64,000 nt of DNA, taken from Pyronema omphalodes (lineage: Eukaryota; Ascomycota; Pezizomycetes; Pezizales; Pyronemataceae). Each line of letters starts with the position of its first letter. Within the stretch, counting starts at the first letter, position 1. Shown here in pieces: positions 34,027-47,123 of this stretch. The notes beneath the pieces are model-generated. The model was not told where the DNA came from and searched no databases. It was given only the letters and a program-made list of their open reading frames with translations. The stretch covers positions 868,001 to 932,000 of the forward strand of contig JAJJXM010000002.1 of NCBI GenBank assembly GCA_024516155.1. The letters run 5' to 3'. A program made the translations under genes and the position numbers.

Positions 34027-34226
34027 GAGTAGTGAGTAGTGAGTAGTGAGTAGTGAGTAGTGAGTAGTGAGTAGTGAGTAGTGAGTAGTGAGTAGTGAGT
34101 AGTGAGTAGTGAGTAGTGAGTAGTGAGTAGTGAGTAGTGAGTAGTGAGTAGTGAGTAGTGAGTAGTGAGTAGTGAGTAGTGAGTAGTGAGTAGTGAGTAG
34201 TGAGTAGTGAGTAGTGAGTAGTGAGT
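34027..34226. repeat. 7-bp tandem array (TAGTGAG)
   Basis: About 28 near-perfect copies of TAGTGAG in 200 bp. Spurious THYSLLT-type open frames arise on the minus strand. The unit is not the usual telomere repeat (TTAGGG). Confidence 0.95.
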
Positions 34227-34389
34227 TGCATAAGTGCCAAGCAATAAGCAACAAGTAACAAGCAACAAGTAAAAATTGGTACAGATAAATAGTCTTTAAT
34301 ACGCTACATACACCACGAAAGTCATGATTCGGTGATTAAAATACCATTCTCCTTTTCTCTGGTCTAGGCTGGTGACCGGTCTCTTCTGG

Positions 34390-34420
34390 TCTAGATAAAT
34401 AAATAAATAAATAAATAAAA
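34390..34420. repeat. AAAT microsatellite
   Basis: Short AAAT tandem tract within the low-complexity region downstream of the Doa10 gene. Confidence 0.8.
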
Positions 34421-34804
34421 GGAATAGACGGGATAGACGGGATAGACTACATAAATACATCCATACATACATATATGTACAGTAGGTACAGTAGGTACAC
34501 ATACCAAGTCCCTAGTCCCAAGTCCCTAGTCTCCACATACCCCCTCCAATCCCCCTCCCAATCCCCATCCCAAAATCCCAAAATCCCACTCCATACACCC
34601 TTCCCTTTCATACACCTTTCATACCATCTCCAAAAAAAAAAGAAAAGCCATGGGTTTCCATAGCCGGAGGTTAAGGATTGAAATCATCTTCACCCACATT
34701 CCACAATCAGCAATGTTTCAAACCTTTCATCTACACTTTTCAAAGTTAAATTGTCTTGAAATAAATCGTTAAAGTAATCTTCCAATTAATTCGACGTCTC
34801 CAAA

Positions 34805-34978
34805 GCAGACTTCACAGTAATCCGCAGACTTCACAGTAATCCGCAGACTTCACAGTAATCCGCAGACTTCACAGTAATCCGCAGACTTCACAGTAATCCG
34901 CAGACTTCACAGTAATCCGCAGACTTCACAGTAATCCGCAGACTTCACAGTAATCTTCACAGTAATCCGCAGACTTCA
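34805..34978. repeat. 19-bp tandem repeat (GCAGACTTCACAGTAATCC)
   Basis: Eight nearly perfect tandem copies of GCAGACTTCACAGTAATCC plus partial units. There are no spacers, so this is not a CRISPR array. It lies downstream of the Doa10 gene and is noncoding. Confidence 0.95.
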
Positions 34979-35077
34979 AAGTTGCAACCCACAAAGAAAC
35001 CCACAAAGAAACCCTCAAAGCAAGCCTCAAAGCAAACCTCATAAACCGCCCCTCCCCCACGAATCAGAATCGAAATC

Positions 35078-35079
<2 letters not shown>

Positions 35080-35125
<46 letters not shown>
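35080..35125. repeat. A46 homopolymer
   Basis: Uninterrupted run of 46 A, followed by further A-rich sequence. It lies about 330 bp beyond the stop codon of the Doa10 gene. It could be a genuine tract, the trace of a retroposed poly(A) tail, or an assembly-sensitive site. Confidence 0.9.
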
Positions 35126-35128
<3 letters not shown>

Positions 35129-35457
35129 ATTGAATTGGAATTGGAATTGCTAAAAAAAAAGAAAGCCGAAAAAAAAAACTAAAAAGCGCAAATCAATATC
35201 CAAAGCCTAAAGGAAGCCAGAATCCTATCTCTAATCATACAAATCTCTCTCTTTCCTATTCTCTGTTTCTTCCGCCCTCCCCCCTCCCCCGGGCTAAACC
35301 CCACATCCACTTCGCTTGACCTCATAGCCAACCACCCGCCGTCCCCCATCACACACATCATCCACATCATCCACATCATCCAGCTCTATTTCCTCCCCTT
35401 ATCATCTCATCTCTCATATCCCCCCCTCCCCCTCCACGAATTCCTACCACACCCCCT

Positions 35458-38400
35458 CTAACTCCTCTCCCGCACCTCCCTACCCTCATGATGGTTATGT
35501 ATCATCATACCCCTCAAATAAACATCATCCTTAATACTCTCCTTCCACTTCTGGGCCGATTTCCAAATCTGCCACCCAGCAACCGCCATCAACACCAACA
35601 ATAGCACTGCAGGGTACGAGTACCTATAAACCACCGTCTCCCACTGTTTCCTCGCCAACTCTGCTGCGTCTTCTATTCTCTCCTTCATAAATTCGCTGGC
35701 TTGAGCGGATATTTCTCCTGCCAGCTCTGTGGCTTTAGTTTTCATGGCCTCGGCGCCTTGGACCCCTTCGGAGCCCCCGGGGATGAGGAAAAGGAATACT
35801 CTGCCCAATGCTAACGGGAATAATAATGCGCAAAGCATAGCACCGATATAAGGGAATACGAAAACTTTAGTCGCCAATACAACATCCGGGTTCAACCAGC
35901 CATCTGCAACGATAGCTCTAAGCATGCGTGCAGCGTGAGAGTTATCATCCAGTAACATCATCTTCCCCATCATCTTGACATAAAGCACTCCTAGAGTCCA
36001 GTCTTGAATAAAGTGGATGGTGTGAGAATTAACATTATTGGCAGCGGCAGCAGCAGCAGTTGCGGCGGTATCGGATAATGCTGCTGTTGCAGCGTCGGTT
36101 GCTATTGATGCGGCTGCGGAGCTGGTGGAGGTTGCGACAGAGTTGGTTAGGGTTGCGGTGAAAGATGCTGCGGAGGATCCAAAGGCCGTGTGTAGGGGGA
36201 TTATAAAGTAGAGTTCGATAATCAATGCTACAAGTGTGGGGATCACGATCGCAAAGGCTGCTAAAATGTAAGTAATCTTGACAGTTCTGATCACGAACCA
36301 AAAGGCGGCTTTGATAACGGAGACGACGTGATCCAAGGGGCCGTGGTTGGGTTGGATAGGAGCGGTGGTAGTAAGAGATTGATAAGCGGCACGAAGCTTG
36401 GTGACGAGTAATGCAAGACCACCAAGAATGTATACACCGATAGCGAAAGCGTAGATGTCGTTTAACCTGACATGGTTGGGAACAAGTTGACGGAGGAGAT
36501 GGCGACCCAAAAGAAGAGGGGCGATGGTGACAGAAACTCCAGTCAACGCGGCAAAAAGCCAGATTCCAACAACCACAGCCCCGATTCTTGCCTTGAAGTA
36601 TGGCGGAATATATGCGTGGCGCCACTCATTATTATTCCGTCCAGTAGGTCCAACATCCAACGCCGGATCGATATCTGTGCGAACATTATTTTCGTCTACT
36701 GGAATAAAAACCGGGACTCCCTTGGCGCGGCGGATACTATCGCTAGCAGGAGCACGGACGAAACGTCCATCGCGGACGAAATGAACCTTATCTTTAGGAC
36801 CAAATTCTCCGGGCATGACAGGGTGCTCAGCGTCTCCCTTCTCGCGCAAGAACCAGGACCTCCAAGTTGGGTGGTAAGTGTAACCTTCTTCGTCTGCGTG
36901 GCGCTCACCAAACATAAAGCTGGTAAGACGAAGAGCACGTGCACACCGACGGAACCACCATCCATAGATAACATGCAGGGCATCTGCTGGTTTAAAGAAC
37001 TTAACTCCAACCGGCATCAAGAAGTTATAAAACAACAAGTCGACGGGAAATTCGAAGACGGGTTCGTTCGAAGCCCAGTGAATTGGGAGAATTGCCTGGG
37101 TCGCACCATAAAGGCCCCAGACTACTCCACCGAGACAGACTAGGACGAGGATACCGTAGATGAAGGCCGAGAATCCAATCTTTCTGAGCTGTGTCAATAC
37201 AGGCCTGTTCAAAACGTCTCTAACTGGATGGAAAGTGGGGTCATCAGGGTCGCGGATGAAGTCTAATCCCAGTTAGTATTTGTGTAACGATTGAACGAAA
37301 TGGCTGACTTACGCAAGACACCAGTGCGCATGATCTTGCGGCACATGCTGACAAAGAGGGCAAAATGGAACATGTAACAAGTTCCCACGAACCAATGCAC
37401 AAAGACATTTGTAAAAGGAAAGTCAATGGCAAACTGAATCCGACTAGCAAGAGTTGCAGTCTCAAAGACAGGCAACATGGCAACATCTAATATTTCGTTA
37501 GCTGTGAGTGGAAATTTGTAAAGTCATCAACTTACCCAATAGAAGACCACAGTACAAGGGGAAGAGAAACATCTCGATGCCGATAATAAGGACAACTTTC
37601 ATAACTCCTCCACATTGCTTCAAGAACTCAATAACAACCCGCTCAACGCTGCTTTGCTGATCATGGCGTCTGCGTGTGACATAAACCATTCCAATAACAG
37701 TAAAGGCAGCGTATCCAAGGAAGACAACCCCCAGTCTGTCCCAGAAATTCCATTTGTAAGTAACGCTGGGGTCCAGTCTGCGTACAAGGTCCAAAGTAGC
37801 GCGGTCAATGGTGGGACTGGCAGTCTTAGTAAAGTTGACGGCAGCAAAAGTCTCCTCGAGAGCATTAACAGTCCAAGCAACCGGGTTGGTGACAGTCAGA
37901 ACCTTCAAGTCCAATTCAGCCGGCCCGGCAGTTATGCGAGCGTTTGCCAAGCTATCCAGTCCAACCTTTTCAAGGCCCCACATGATGCTTCCCGATAGTC
38001 TATTCAAAGCCTCCTTAACAACCAAGCGAAGAGGAGGTGTAGAAGCAGGTGTGTATTTCTTCATAGCGACATAACTAGTCTCGAAGCTGACCCATTTTCT
38101 TAAAACACGAGACTGACCATCATTTGCCCAGGACCTGAGGAAGTTGGTAAGCATTGCAGTCCAAGAGAAAGCTGACATATCGGGAAGAATCCAAGAGAAT
38201 GGTGTTGCAAGGAGCCCAAGTACGTGGCCGGAGAATAAGAGCGTATGGAAAATAACCATAGTCGAAAAGTCCACCAAAAATTCCGCACTAAAGCTGACAA
38301 TTTTAAGAGGGAACCGGACAAAAAAGACAATTGGGTGAGCCAAAATAACCATAACTGTTTTACCAGTAACATATGGGAAAGCGACTCCGACTGCGACAGT

Positions 38401-40926
38401 TGCTGTGATAAGCAGACTACTAATGGCGGCATTCTGTACCAGTCCCATGAGTGGTCCTCTCATTCCTACTAGTTCCATAATTCCTTCAAAATCATCTGCC
38501 GCATCATCATTAACAAGAACTGGCGGAGCGATGGGAGGTTCTTCATCGTCAGTATCGTCATCCATATCAATAGGAGGTTGCTGATCTTCCATAATCCAAT
38601 CCAAGAAACCACCACGGCGCTGCCCAGCTGCATCGTTTCTCTCCGGCACAGCACCGATAATAGGCCGAACCATTTCCTCATTGGGTCTTATCCGGTTTTC
38701 CTCCCTTATGTCTCGCAAGATGTTAGGAATATCTCCCTGAATTTCACCCCGTAAAAGCCGATTTCTAATTTCCTGGATACGTTGCTGTTGCTCGTTTTCA
38801 TTAACCCGAGGTGGAGGCGGTTCATGCATGATAGGACGGCGTTCATAATAGTTCAAGGAATCAGCACGACGAGGTGGTGGTGGAGGTGTACCCGAGGAAG
38901 ACGAAGGATCAGGTGTGTCTCCAGCTGTGGCGGCCGCAGACCAATCAGATTTCGCAGTTGTAAGCCGCCTATATCCTCGAGATCCCTCGGTTGTTGAGTC
39001 ATCATCAGAATCATTAGCCTGCTCCCCGGCATCGTTAAGATCATCAAAATTGAACAAAGTCTCCTCTGTATCATGAGTAACCTCTTTTCCTTTTCCTTTG
39101 CCAGAAGAACCCGAGCTGGATTCCTCGGCGATAGAAGTGTCCTTCTGTTTACCCTTGTCATGGGGCTTCCCAATCATCTGGTATGAACCGTTTGAGCTCT
39201 CCGTACTATGGTCGTCATCAACGGTGTTATCATCCTGACCGTCTGCAATAAAACTCAATCTGGATGGATCATAGCCCAATCCGGTAAAAGACATGGGACG
39301 TTCTGTTGTGTTGGATCCGGATTGGCTGCTAGTATTGGCTTCCATCCAGTCAGTAGTTCTACCAGTATCAATAGTATCAAGGCGGGATGCTGAATATTCA
39401 TCGTCTGGGAGCTCTTGATCCCAAGGCGCATTATCCCTCCAGGGACGAGATGCAAATAGAGCCTCGGTAGCCGGTGGACGTGATGGCGGGGGGTTGCTTC
39501 CAAACTGGAAGATATTTTCGGTACTGCTACCAGAGCCACTAAAGTCATACATAGAGTTGGGGCCTGCACTTCTGCCAGACTCCTCCACTTCTCTCCGAAG
39601 GTTTGCAACGTGCGATGTGGTTTCCCGAGTTGGTGTTGGTCTTGGGAGAGCCTCTGCAAAGTTGAAGGCGGTACTAGTTCCTCTGTTGACAGTTTCCTGC
39701 TGTGGAGCGGGCTGGTCAATAGCACCATCCATGGTGTCTTGAGCAGCATTGTTTTCGTCCTCAGCATCGATGACTACAGGTCTACGGCGTCGCGGCCGGG
39801 CAATAACACGCTCCCGAGGAAATTCAGCATTACCTGCTTCATCCTGCGCAGCATCATTATTATCGTTATTCCGTCTGTTACGTTCGCGATTAATAAGCGC
39901 TTCCAGTACAGCAAGTTCATTTGGTAAAGCAACATTAGCAGGTCGAGGTGCGTCATCCTCTTCGTCGCCATCGTTAACAGGTTCAAGGGCAGGAGCAGCC
40001 GGAGGAAATGGTTGTTCATTCAATAGTGGAATGTTTGCTGCATCGCCGAGAATAGCAGGTTGCTGTTGGACAACCCACTCTCTAATCAGAAAAACAACGA
40101 TGAAAGAGAAAACAATAAAAGCCGTAAGAATTTGTCCATCAAGGATATGAAGCATGGTTCGGTTGATAGCGGGAAACCGTGTAGCTTGATAGAATGGATT
40201 GTGACTAAAAAAGATACCATCCCGGACAACCATGTCTGGGTTTGTTGCATTATTTACCGATTCAATAGTAGTGTTGACGATAGCAGCTCCGTTGACTGGC
40301 GACATTACTGCTGATAGTGACGGAGATGATAAATAACCGACAATACCACGCCCATTTGCTGAACTTGTAGCTTCTGCAGATAATTCCGACGTTGGTGAAG
40401 GATTAAGACCATTGGTTGGTCCCGGTGGATCTCGCCACCATCCTCCGTCGCTTATCCAGAACCAGCTCAACCACATAGACCGTACCATCCATGGCAAGCA
40501 GCATAGCCAAACAATTCCGACCAGCACCGCTCTCGCATAAAATAATAAATCCCGCCCTAACCTCCGTATAGACTGGCGTAAAAATAATGGTGTCGGGAGT
40601 GTTTTTGGCATATCCGGATCGTATATTTTTGTAAAGGTAAATGGTGTTTTGCAAAGCTCACAGTATTTCTTCTGGGAGTGTTGGAGCCACTCCATCAAGC
40701 TATGAAGATATTAGCACCAGTATCGCGCGTACAAAGAGAGCTCTACGAACCAGTCTTGATGTACGAATTTGATGGATCCGCTGCATTTGCAAGGATGATA
40801 GAGTGGCTCTTGTGGGGTGCCTTCGGAACGACATATTCGACAGACTTGTTCTTGTGGAGTAGAGTCATCGTGATCCGACGAGGGGTTCATGACGGAGGGA
40901 CCCACGCCCTCTGGCTCAGACGCCAT
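35458..40926 (-). CDS. Doa10/MARCH6-type ER ubiquitin ligase (Ssm4 homolog)
   Basis: Polytopic RING-CH E3 ligase of the ER and inner nuclear membrane. In yeast, Doa10 works with Ubc6 and Ubc7 to mark proteins with cytosolic or nuclear degrons for ER-associated degradation. Four exons, 40926-40751, 40699-37536, 37486-37313 and 37262-35458, join in frame to 1,773 codons. The N-terminal C4HC3 zinc site is complete: Cys29, 32, 46, 48, His56, Cys59, 72 and 75 (CRICRSEG, HPCKCSGSIKFVHQDC, YCELCKTPF). After two membrane segments comes a long acidic disordered region. Many further membrane helices follow, and the C-terminal half carries the family block GVLHFIRDPDDPTFHPVRDV, which is created by splicing intron 3. 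Intron 1 uses the unusual donor GTTCGT, chosen because it alone restores the HQDC zinc ligand. Length is slightly above yeast Doa10 (~1,320 aa) but usual for Pezizomycotina. Confidence 0.92.
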
Positions 40927-42159
40927 TCCTCGCGACTTGCTGCGTGTTACGCGGGGACGCGATGTAGGCTCGCCAGCGGGAACGACGTGATGGTTAAGAG
41001 CTGTGTAGAGCTTTATTCAGTGTTGTTGACTTGTATACTGAAATACCGCGGTGTTGGTGATACCGTCTTTGTGACGGATGATAGAGATGTGTCGTTGAGT
41101 CGGAGATAGGTTAGAGGTGAGCGGGAACGCCACAGGGCTACTCAGGATCTTGACTAGCCTGGAATGTGGAGGTGTTTGGGGCGTGCTCGTGTGGCTTTGA
41201 TCTGTTGCCGGAAGGGGTTAGTCGAGCGAGATGCCAAGCCTTGGTGGGCTGGGCTTGTTAGGTTTTCTGGGAACACGATTTGGTGAGCGAGCTGTCATTA
41301 CATCATTTGGGAGGCAGCAGATGGAAATGATCGTGCATCCGCTCATCACTCCAGACAGTTTCCAGGAACCATACAGAGAGCAAGCGATTGGAAAATCAGG
41401 ATTTCAATGTAATTTTATTTCGTCGCAGAAATAGCAGTGACAGCTTTTGTCTGGGCCAGCCTGCTGCTGAAACGCAATATGTATGGACCATGGTTGCAGA
41501 TAAACCTGTCTGCTGTTCAAAGCATCTTCCCTTAATTGCTCAGCAACTCACCGGTGACTGTCACAGCAGTAAAACTCCATCGTCGCATCTTCACGATTTC
41601 ACGATCATCCTCTCGTTCACGTCTTCTCTCTCTCACGTCCACGATCTTACCTACACACATATTCACCCAAACTCCAATACTTATTTATACCTCCTCTAAT
41701 CCTTATTTCTAATTTGTGACTTGTCAAGATAAAGCTTCGTCTGTTTTCCATCATACCCGATTCATATCTAGTTCGCACGCGACAACGCAGCAACCTTTTC
41801 AACCGGCGTCTGATTCTTACGCGAACCCTGCACGCTCAAAGCGAGCGACTTCACGAGCTGCAGATACGTGAAATCTGCACAGGAAACAGTAGTGGCGGGC
41901 ACTGATACGAACAAAATCGCTCTGAAACCCCGCTGCGCCGCTTCCGTCTGCGGGGTCTCTACGGTAGATTTTTAAGAAGAAAAATCCGTCATCCGCTTCC
42001 CCTCCAACCACTCGTCTCCCCGCAGCTACAGCAAGCTATCCCAACCTCCCCACCTCCGCCGACCGCAAAATCTATAGACACCGGTGTGTCTCAGATCCCA
42101 CTTGCGAACTGGCAAAAGAAGCGAGTAGCATCATCGCCCAGTCGACCAACACCTGATCA
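40927..42159. other. Divergent promoter region
   Basis: Shared upstream region between the Doa10 gene (-) and the gene starting at 42160 (+). It contains only short frames. The pyrimidine-rich, TCTCTC-bearing segment around 41600-41660 and the sequence to 42159 probably include promoter and 5' leader of the rightward gene. Confidence 0.4.
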
Positions 42160-45100
42160 ATGGCGGTGACCACTGCCTCGGCAAAGTCCAGTCCATCAGG
42201 CAAGATGTACACGCGGACTGTCCCAGCTCGGGCAGCAAAGCCAACAAAGCCAACAGCAGCGACTGGACGAAGTTTTAGTCTCTTCAACTTCATCGCCCGG
42301 TAACTTGACAGATTTCCTGCAGTCCAAATCTGAACTACAATCGCTAATCTCTGGCTTTATAGGTTAATCGCCTGGTACGCCCTTTACACCGTTCTATTTC
42401 GCTGTCCAACATACCCCACCAAAGAATCACCCGGCCTATGTCACCCCGCACATTCAATAAAAACATACCTAAAACCATATACACAACCAATTTACGAAAC
42501 CTACATTTCACCCTACGTACACGCCTATTCACCATACGTACAACAGGCGAATAAAGACTACATAATCCCTGCCGTTACGACTGTTCAAGAGTCTTATAAG
42601 CAGCATGCCGAACCATATGTTATTCAGGGAACCGAGTATGCGGCAACAGAATATTCCCGTCTTTTGAAGCCACATGTGGTGACAGCTAAAGAGAAGGCTG
42701 GGGATTATTTGAATCTCTATGTTGCACCCCATGCAAGCACTATTAAGCAAGTCTACATCACCAACGTGAAACCCAAGGTCGAGGTCGGAAAGGATCATGT
42801 CAGAATCATCTTGGCGGATAACATAATGCCAAACTATGGAAAGATCCAACCATACCTAGCGTCAGCTTATGAGCAGGGGAAATATGTTCTTCTAACAGTG
42901 GTAGCTCCGGTAGTGAAGGAGGGAGGTGATAAAGCACTCGGTTGGGGAAGAGGTGTGTGGAGTGAGGTTGTGCAGCCACAGGTGGGAAGAATTGGTGAAC
43001 GTCTTGGTGGCATGAATGGCAACAGGTAAGCGAACTTTAGCGAAGCCCGGCAACGCCCAGCGCAGGCAACCTCCCCAATATTTCACAAGTTCTCACTCGC
43101 TAACCTAACCTTCTCTAGCAACGCACCAGCCAGCGCCATGTCTTCTGTCATCCCCACCCTCACCTCCTCCGGCGCAGCAACCGATGCATCCTCCTCTATC
43201 TCCTCTATGGTATCCGTCGCCTCTGCCGCTAAAGAATCTGCTGGCTCAGACGCACCACATAAACTAACCCGCGAAGAAGAACGAGAAATCATCAACAATG
43301 ATTTAATTGCCTGGGCCGAGAAATTCGCTTCTTCATCTGAGCGTACCCTTGCAGATTTAACAGTGCAAATTAATGAGATCTCCCAGAATGCTATTACGGA
43401 AAAGAAGGGGGTTGTAGAGAAGGATATCGCTGCACTGAAGGAGCTTTGTGATGCGGGATTGGAAGATTTGAAAAAGCAGATAATTACTCTGGCTTCGTCA
43501 GTTAATGAAGATTCTACCACGGAGGAAGTCACAGCTACGGAGGATAAGTTGTTTACCGCAACTCGGAATCTCGGTATCAAGATCCGTGATGCAGCTCAGC
43601 AGCTACGTAAACAGGCTGAGGAACATCTTGCGGTTGTATACGACAAGGTTTCTGAGGCGGCTGATCAACATCTTGAGATATTGGATGGAATTAATGAGAT
43701 GGGACTCCAGGAATTGGGAATGAAATGGGCTTGGATGGATTACGTTTCTTATAAGGATTGGGCAAAGTATCATGATTTTAAGAGTAATGTTAAGGAGTCC
43801 AAAGGGGCTATCATCAAGAGCGCCGAGAGGAATGAGAAGCTGCTGGAGTTTACGAAATGGGTGGAGGAGATGTGGGAAGGAAAGGTTACGGCGATTGCGA
43901 AGGAGGCGGCAGAGGAGCTTGCTAGGTTGAAGGGAATTGGGAAGAGGAAGATTGAGATGGCTGATGGTAGTGACTCCTTTGCTGATGATGTCATCCCTGT
44001 TCCTGTTAGAAAAGCTGGACAGCAGGTTTTGAAGGCCTCGGAGAAACTGAAAGATGCAATCATCGGCCAGCAAGTCGAAGACACCGTTGACGAGAAGGAA
44101 ACCATCACCGAAAAGATCCTTCACGCAGCTGAAGAAGTCAAAAAAAAGATAGAGGAAGTCGTCCTCCAATCCACAGCTAGCACGGTTACACCTACTCCTG
44201 TTACAGAATCAATTGCCTCTGCCGCTTCTTCCGCCTCCGAGTCTATCGCCGCCGCTATCGAGAGCATCGCCTCCGCCGCTTCAGAGGTAGTCCTCGGTAC
44301 ACCCGAACCCGAACCCAACGCAGCAGAAAAAGTTGCAGAAGTCGTTTCAGAAGCAGCTGAGAGTTTCGCATCACTCGCCACCGAAGCCACCGAGTCCATC
44401 GCATCTCTAGCCGCCAAAGTAACCGAGGATGTCAAGAAAGTTCCCTTTGGAGTCTATGCAGGATCCACTGTCAAGCAGGAAAAGATCATATTCGAAGAAG
44501 AAGCATCCTCTATCATCTCCTCTGGCTCCGAGTTCGCTTCCCAGGTTGCAGAGGGTGTCAAGTCACAAATCATGGATGCGTCCTCCGTTGCTTCTGCCGC
44601 TGTCTTTGGTACTCCAGAACCTACACCAGCACACGAAATGTTACTATCCCAAGCCTCCCTCGCCTACGCTCACGCCACCTCCCTCGCCGGAGACCAACTC
44701 CAATCCATCCAGCAGCTAGTAGCAACCCAACTCCAACCCGAAGAAAAACCCCTCCGAGAATCTCTCTACTCCGCCGCCAGTTCTCATTACACCTCAGCCC
44801 TATCCGCCGCCGACGCACAATACTCCGCTCTTCTATCCTCCGCCTCTGAAGCAAAGAAGGGCTTAGACGAAGCTATCGCCGGTGCTATTTCCCGGCAATC
44901 TGAAGCTGCGGCTGCTGCATCGACTGCGGAACATAGAGATAATATCCTCAGCTCTGCAAAGGAGAAATATCAACAAGCCGTGGCAGAGGCGAAGAGAGGT
45001 TATGATAGTTGGTATGCGATGGCTTCTGAGCAGTTATATGGAACTCCCACCCCGGCTTTAGAATCCCTCTACAGCTCTGTCGCTTCGCAGGTGGAAGCAG

Positions 45101-46107
45101 TCGCAGCCTCGGCGGAGGCTTTAACGGAAGCAAGATATGAAGAATTAAAAAATCTCTTTAATGAACTCCTTGGAAGTCAGCAGCTTCCTTTACGGGAAAG
45201 CATTAGATCCCGTTTCGAGGCTGTGATCTATGGTACTCCTGAACCGTTTTTGTCACGGCTGTCTGCATCCGTTGTTCAAGCCACTGGGGCTGTTGCCTCT
45301 GTCGCTTCCGATGCTTCGTCAGCTGTCTCTGGTGCCGCTTCTGATATTTCCTCAGCTGCTTCCTCGGTTGTCTCTGATGCCGCATCAGTAGTATCCTCCT
45401 ACGCAGCAGTAGCAGCATCAATGCCCCCCTCAATCGACTCCCTAATCTCAGAGGGTGTAGCAAGGATTAAATCCGCGGCACAGGAAGCGTCGGGTATGCT
45501 ACATACCCCGCAACCCGAGAAAGAACGGGTTCTGGAGAAGGTACGGGCCCTGGGGGAGGATGCGGTAAGGAAGGTTAGTGAGGCTGTTTATGGGACTGTT
45601 ACCCCTAACGGGAGTTGGGAGAAGGCTACGAGTTCTGTCGGTAGTGTAGTTTCTGTTGCGACTGAGGGAGCTGGAAATGTGGTGGATGGTGCGGGGAAGG
45701 TTGCGGGGGCTGTGGCTGAGGGTGCTGCGGCTGTGGCTGAGGAGGCTGGAAATGCTGCTGCTGCAGCACAGGAATCAGCTGCCTCAGTGGTCTCGGTTGT
45801 TAAAATCGAGATTATATCCCTGGCAACAGCAGCGACGGATTCTGCGGCCTCCATAGCCTCCGCTGCTTCCTCGGGTGTTTCTTCTATCGGACATGATGCG
45901 GGGGTTAAGCTTGGCCTACAGGAGGAGGAGGTGAGGTATAGAGATCAATTGATGGAGAATGCGAAGAGGAGGATTGAGGGTGCGGTTAGGGGGGTTGAGG
46001 AGGCTTTGATGGTGGTTGGTGAGGTTGTTGGGGAGGTGGGGGAGAAGGTGGGGGAGAAAGTTGGGGATGTGAAAGAAAAGGTACAGTCGATTAAAGATGA
46101 ATTATAG
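42160..46107 (+). CDS. Large Ala/Ser-rich helical protein with N-terminal hydrophobic segment
   Basis: Fungal protein of 1,263 aa with no function I can name. Exons 42160-42299, 42363-43025 and 43119-46107 join in frame. After a basic N-terminus comes one hydrophobic stretch (FNFIARLIAWYALYTVLF, about residues 42-60). Residues ~70-260 contain repeated Y..PYV..A patterns typical of 11-residue amphipathic helices. A charged coiled-coil domain (about 300-580, ending near IGKRKIEMAD) follows, then a long Ala/Ser/Val-rich helical region. The motif GTPEP/GTPTP recurs about five times (near residues 660, 764, 908, 972 and 1091), each followed by a helical unit, suggesting a diverged internal repeat. 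The amphipathic pattern resembles apolipoprotein- or perilipin-like lipid-surface proteins (inference). Related fungal proteins have, as I recall, been labelled hoxa13-like, but there is no homeodomain here. The start Met is the first that leads into the hydrophobic segment. Confidence 0.7.
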
Positions 46108-47123
46108 GAGATGAGATGAGATGATGGGGGATGGGGATGAGGATGAAGAATAAGGAGAAGGAGAAGGAGAAGGGGGAAAAGTATTTTTGTTTTTCGGAAT
46201 AACTGATTTTTGATGAAAGCGGTTAGGGTTGGGTTGGGTTGAGTTGAGTTTTTGGGTGGTTTTATTTTTTGGGGATATCCTTTTTTGTTCTTTTTTGTTT
46301 GTTTTTTTTGTTTTTTTTGTTTTCTCTTATGTTTTCTTTGAATATTTTTGGGGATGTCCTTTTCCTCGTCTTTGGTTTGGTTTGTTTCGTTTTGTTGTTT
46401 TTCCTTGTTGGATATTCTTTTAGGATGGGTTTTTGGCTTTTGAATATGTTTTTTGGTTGGAAGATTGAAGATCTGAAAGGATGAAAGGATGAAAGGTTGG
46501 AAGGTTGGAGGGTTAGCAAGGGGTTGTATAACACAACACTCTTTGTCCTATGACATGATATGATACGATATGAAATTATGAATGATTGATTGATTGATTG
46601 ATTGACCCATGATTGACCCATGATTCATCAATGATTCTGAAAAAAAAATTGCTCTGTTGTGAATGTGATGGGGCGTATGATCGCTTGGTGAAAAGAGTGG
46701 ATGAGGTGGATAAGGGGAAAAGGTAAGGTAAGGCAAGGTAAGGTAAGGTAAGGTAAGGTAAGGTAAGGTAAGGTAAGGTAAGGTTATGTATTGGGATTAT
46801 CATTCGAACTGGGATTGTGATATTATGATATTGTGATATTATGATATTGTGATTACCAATCCTTGCTTCATATAATAATAATATTCTCATTTATGTTCCC
46901 AACCGATAGGTTATGACAATCGTAACATTACTATTACATTTCTTTTTTCTCCCAAATATTTCCTTTGCTTCTTGTCTATACCTAAGAAGGCATAGATCAG
47001 GATAAGCGGGGCTACTCTTGACATATGTCAAGTGCCCTTTCACTACACAGAGTGACTACTCAATCTGAGCCGCCGGGTAAACCTCCCTTGAGGGCAAACC
47101 CCGGTTACCAAGATATACCTGTG
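46108..47123. other. Low-complexity intergenic sequence
   Basis: T-rich sequence (46260-46440) probably includes the 3' untranslated region of the preceding gene. Simple repeats follow: GATT units at 46580-46604, GGTAA units (about ten) at 46728-46785, and a TATGATATTGTGA array near 46820-46855. No gene is supported. Confidence 0.5.
46728..46785. repeat. 5-bp tandem repeat (AAGGT)
   Basis: About eleven tandem AAGGT units, one altered to AAGGC. Noncoding microsatellite. Confidence 0.9.

Noticed and set aside
33356..34268. Several long open frames encoding PSH, GMG, RDG or THYSLLT repeats
   Set aside because: They arise from minisatellites whose period keeps frames open (9 bp) or shifts through three open frames (7 bp); no start context, domain or splice signals.
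34805..34978. Possible CRISPR-like array
   Set aside because: The 19-bp units are directly adjacent without spacers, and the host is a eukaryote.
36035..39767. Long antisense frames opposite the Doa10 gene
   Set aside because: Shadows of the coding strand in another frame, without independent similarity.
42160..46107. Homeobox transcription factor (hoxa13-like) annotation
   Set aside because: No homeodomain signature; the sequence is low-complexity and helical with a hydrophobic N-terminal segment.
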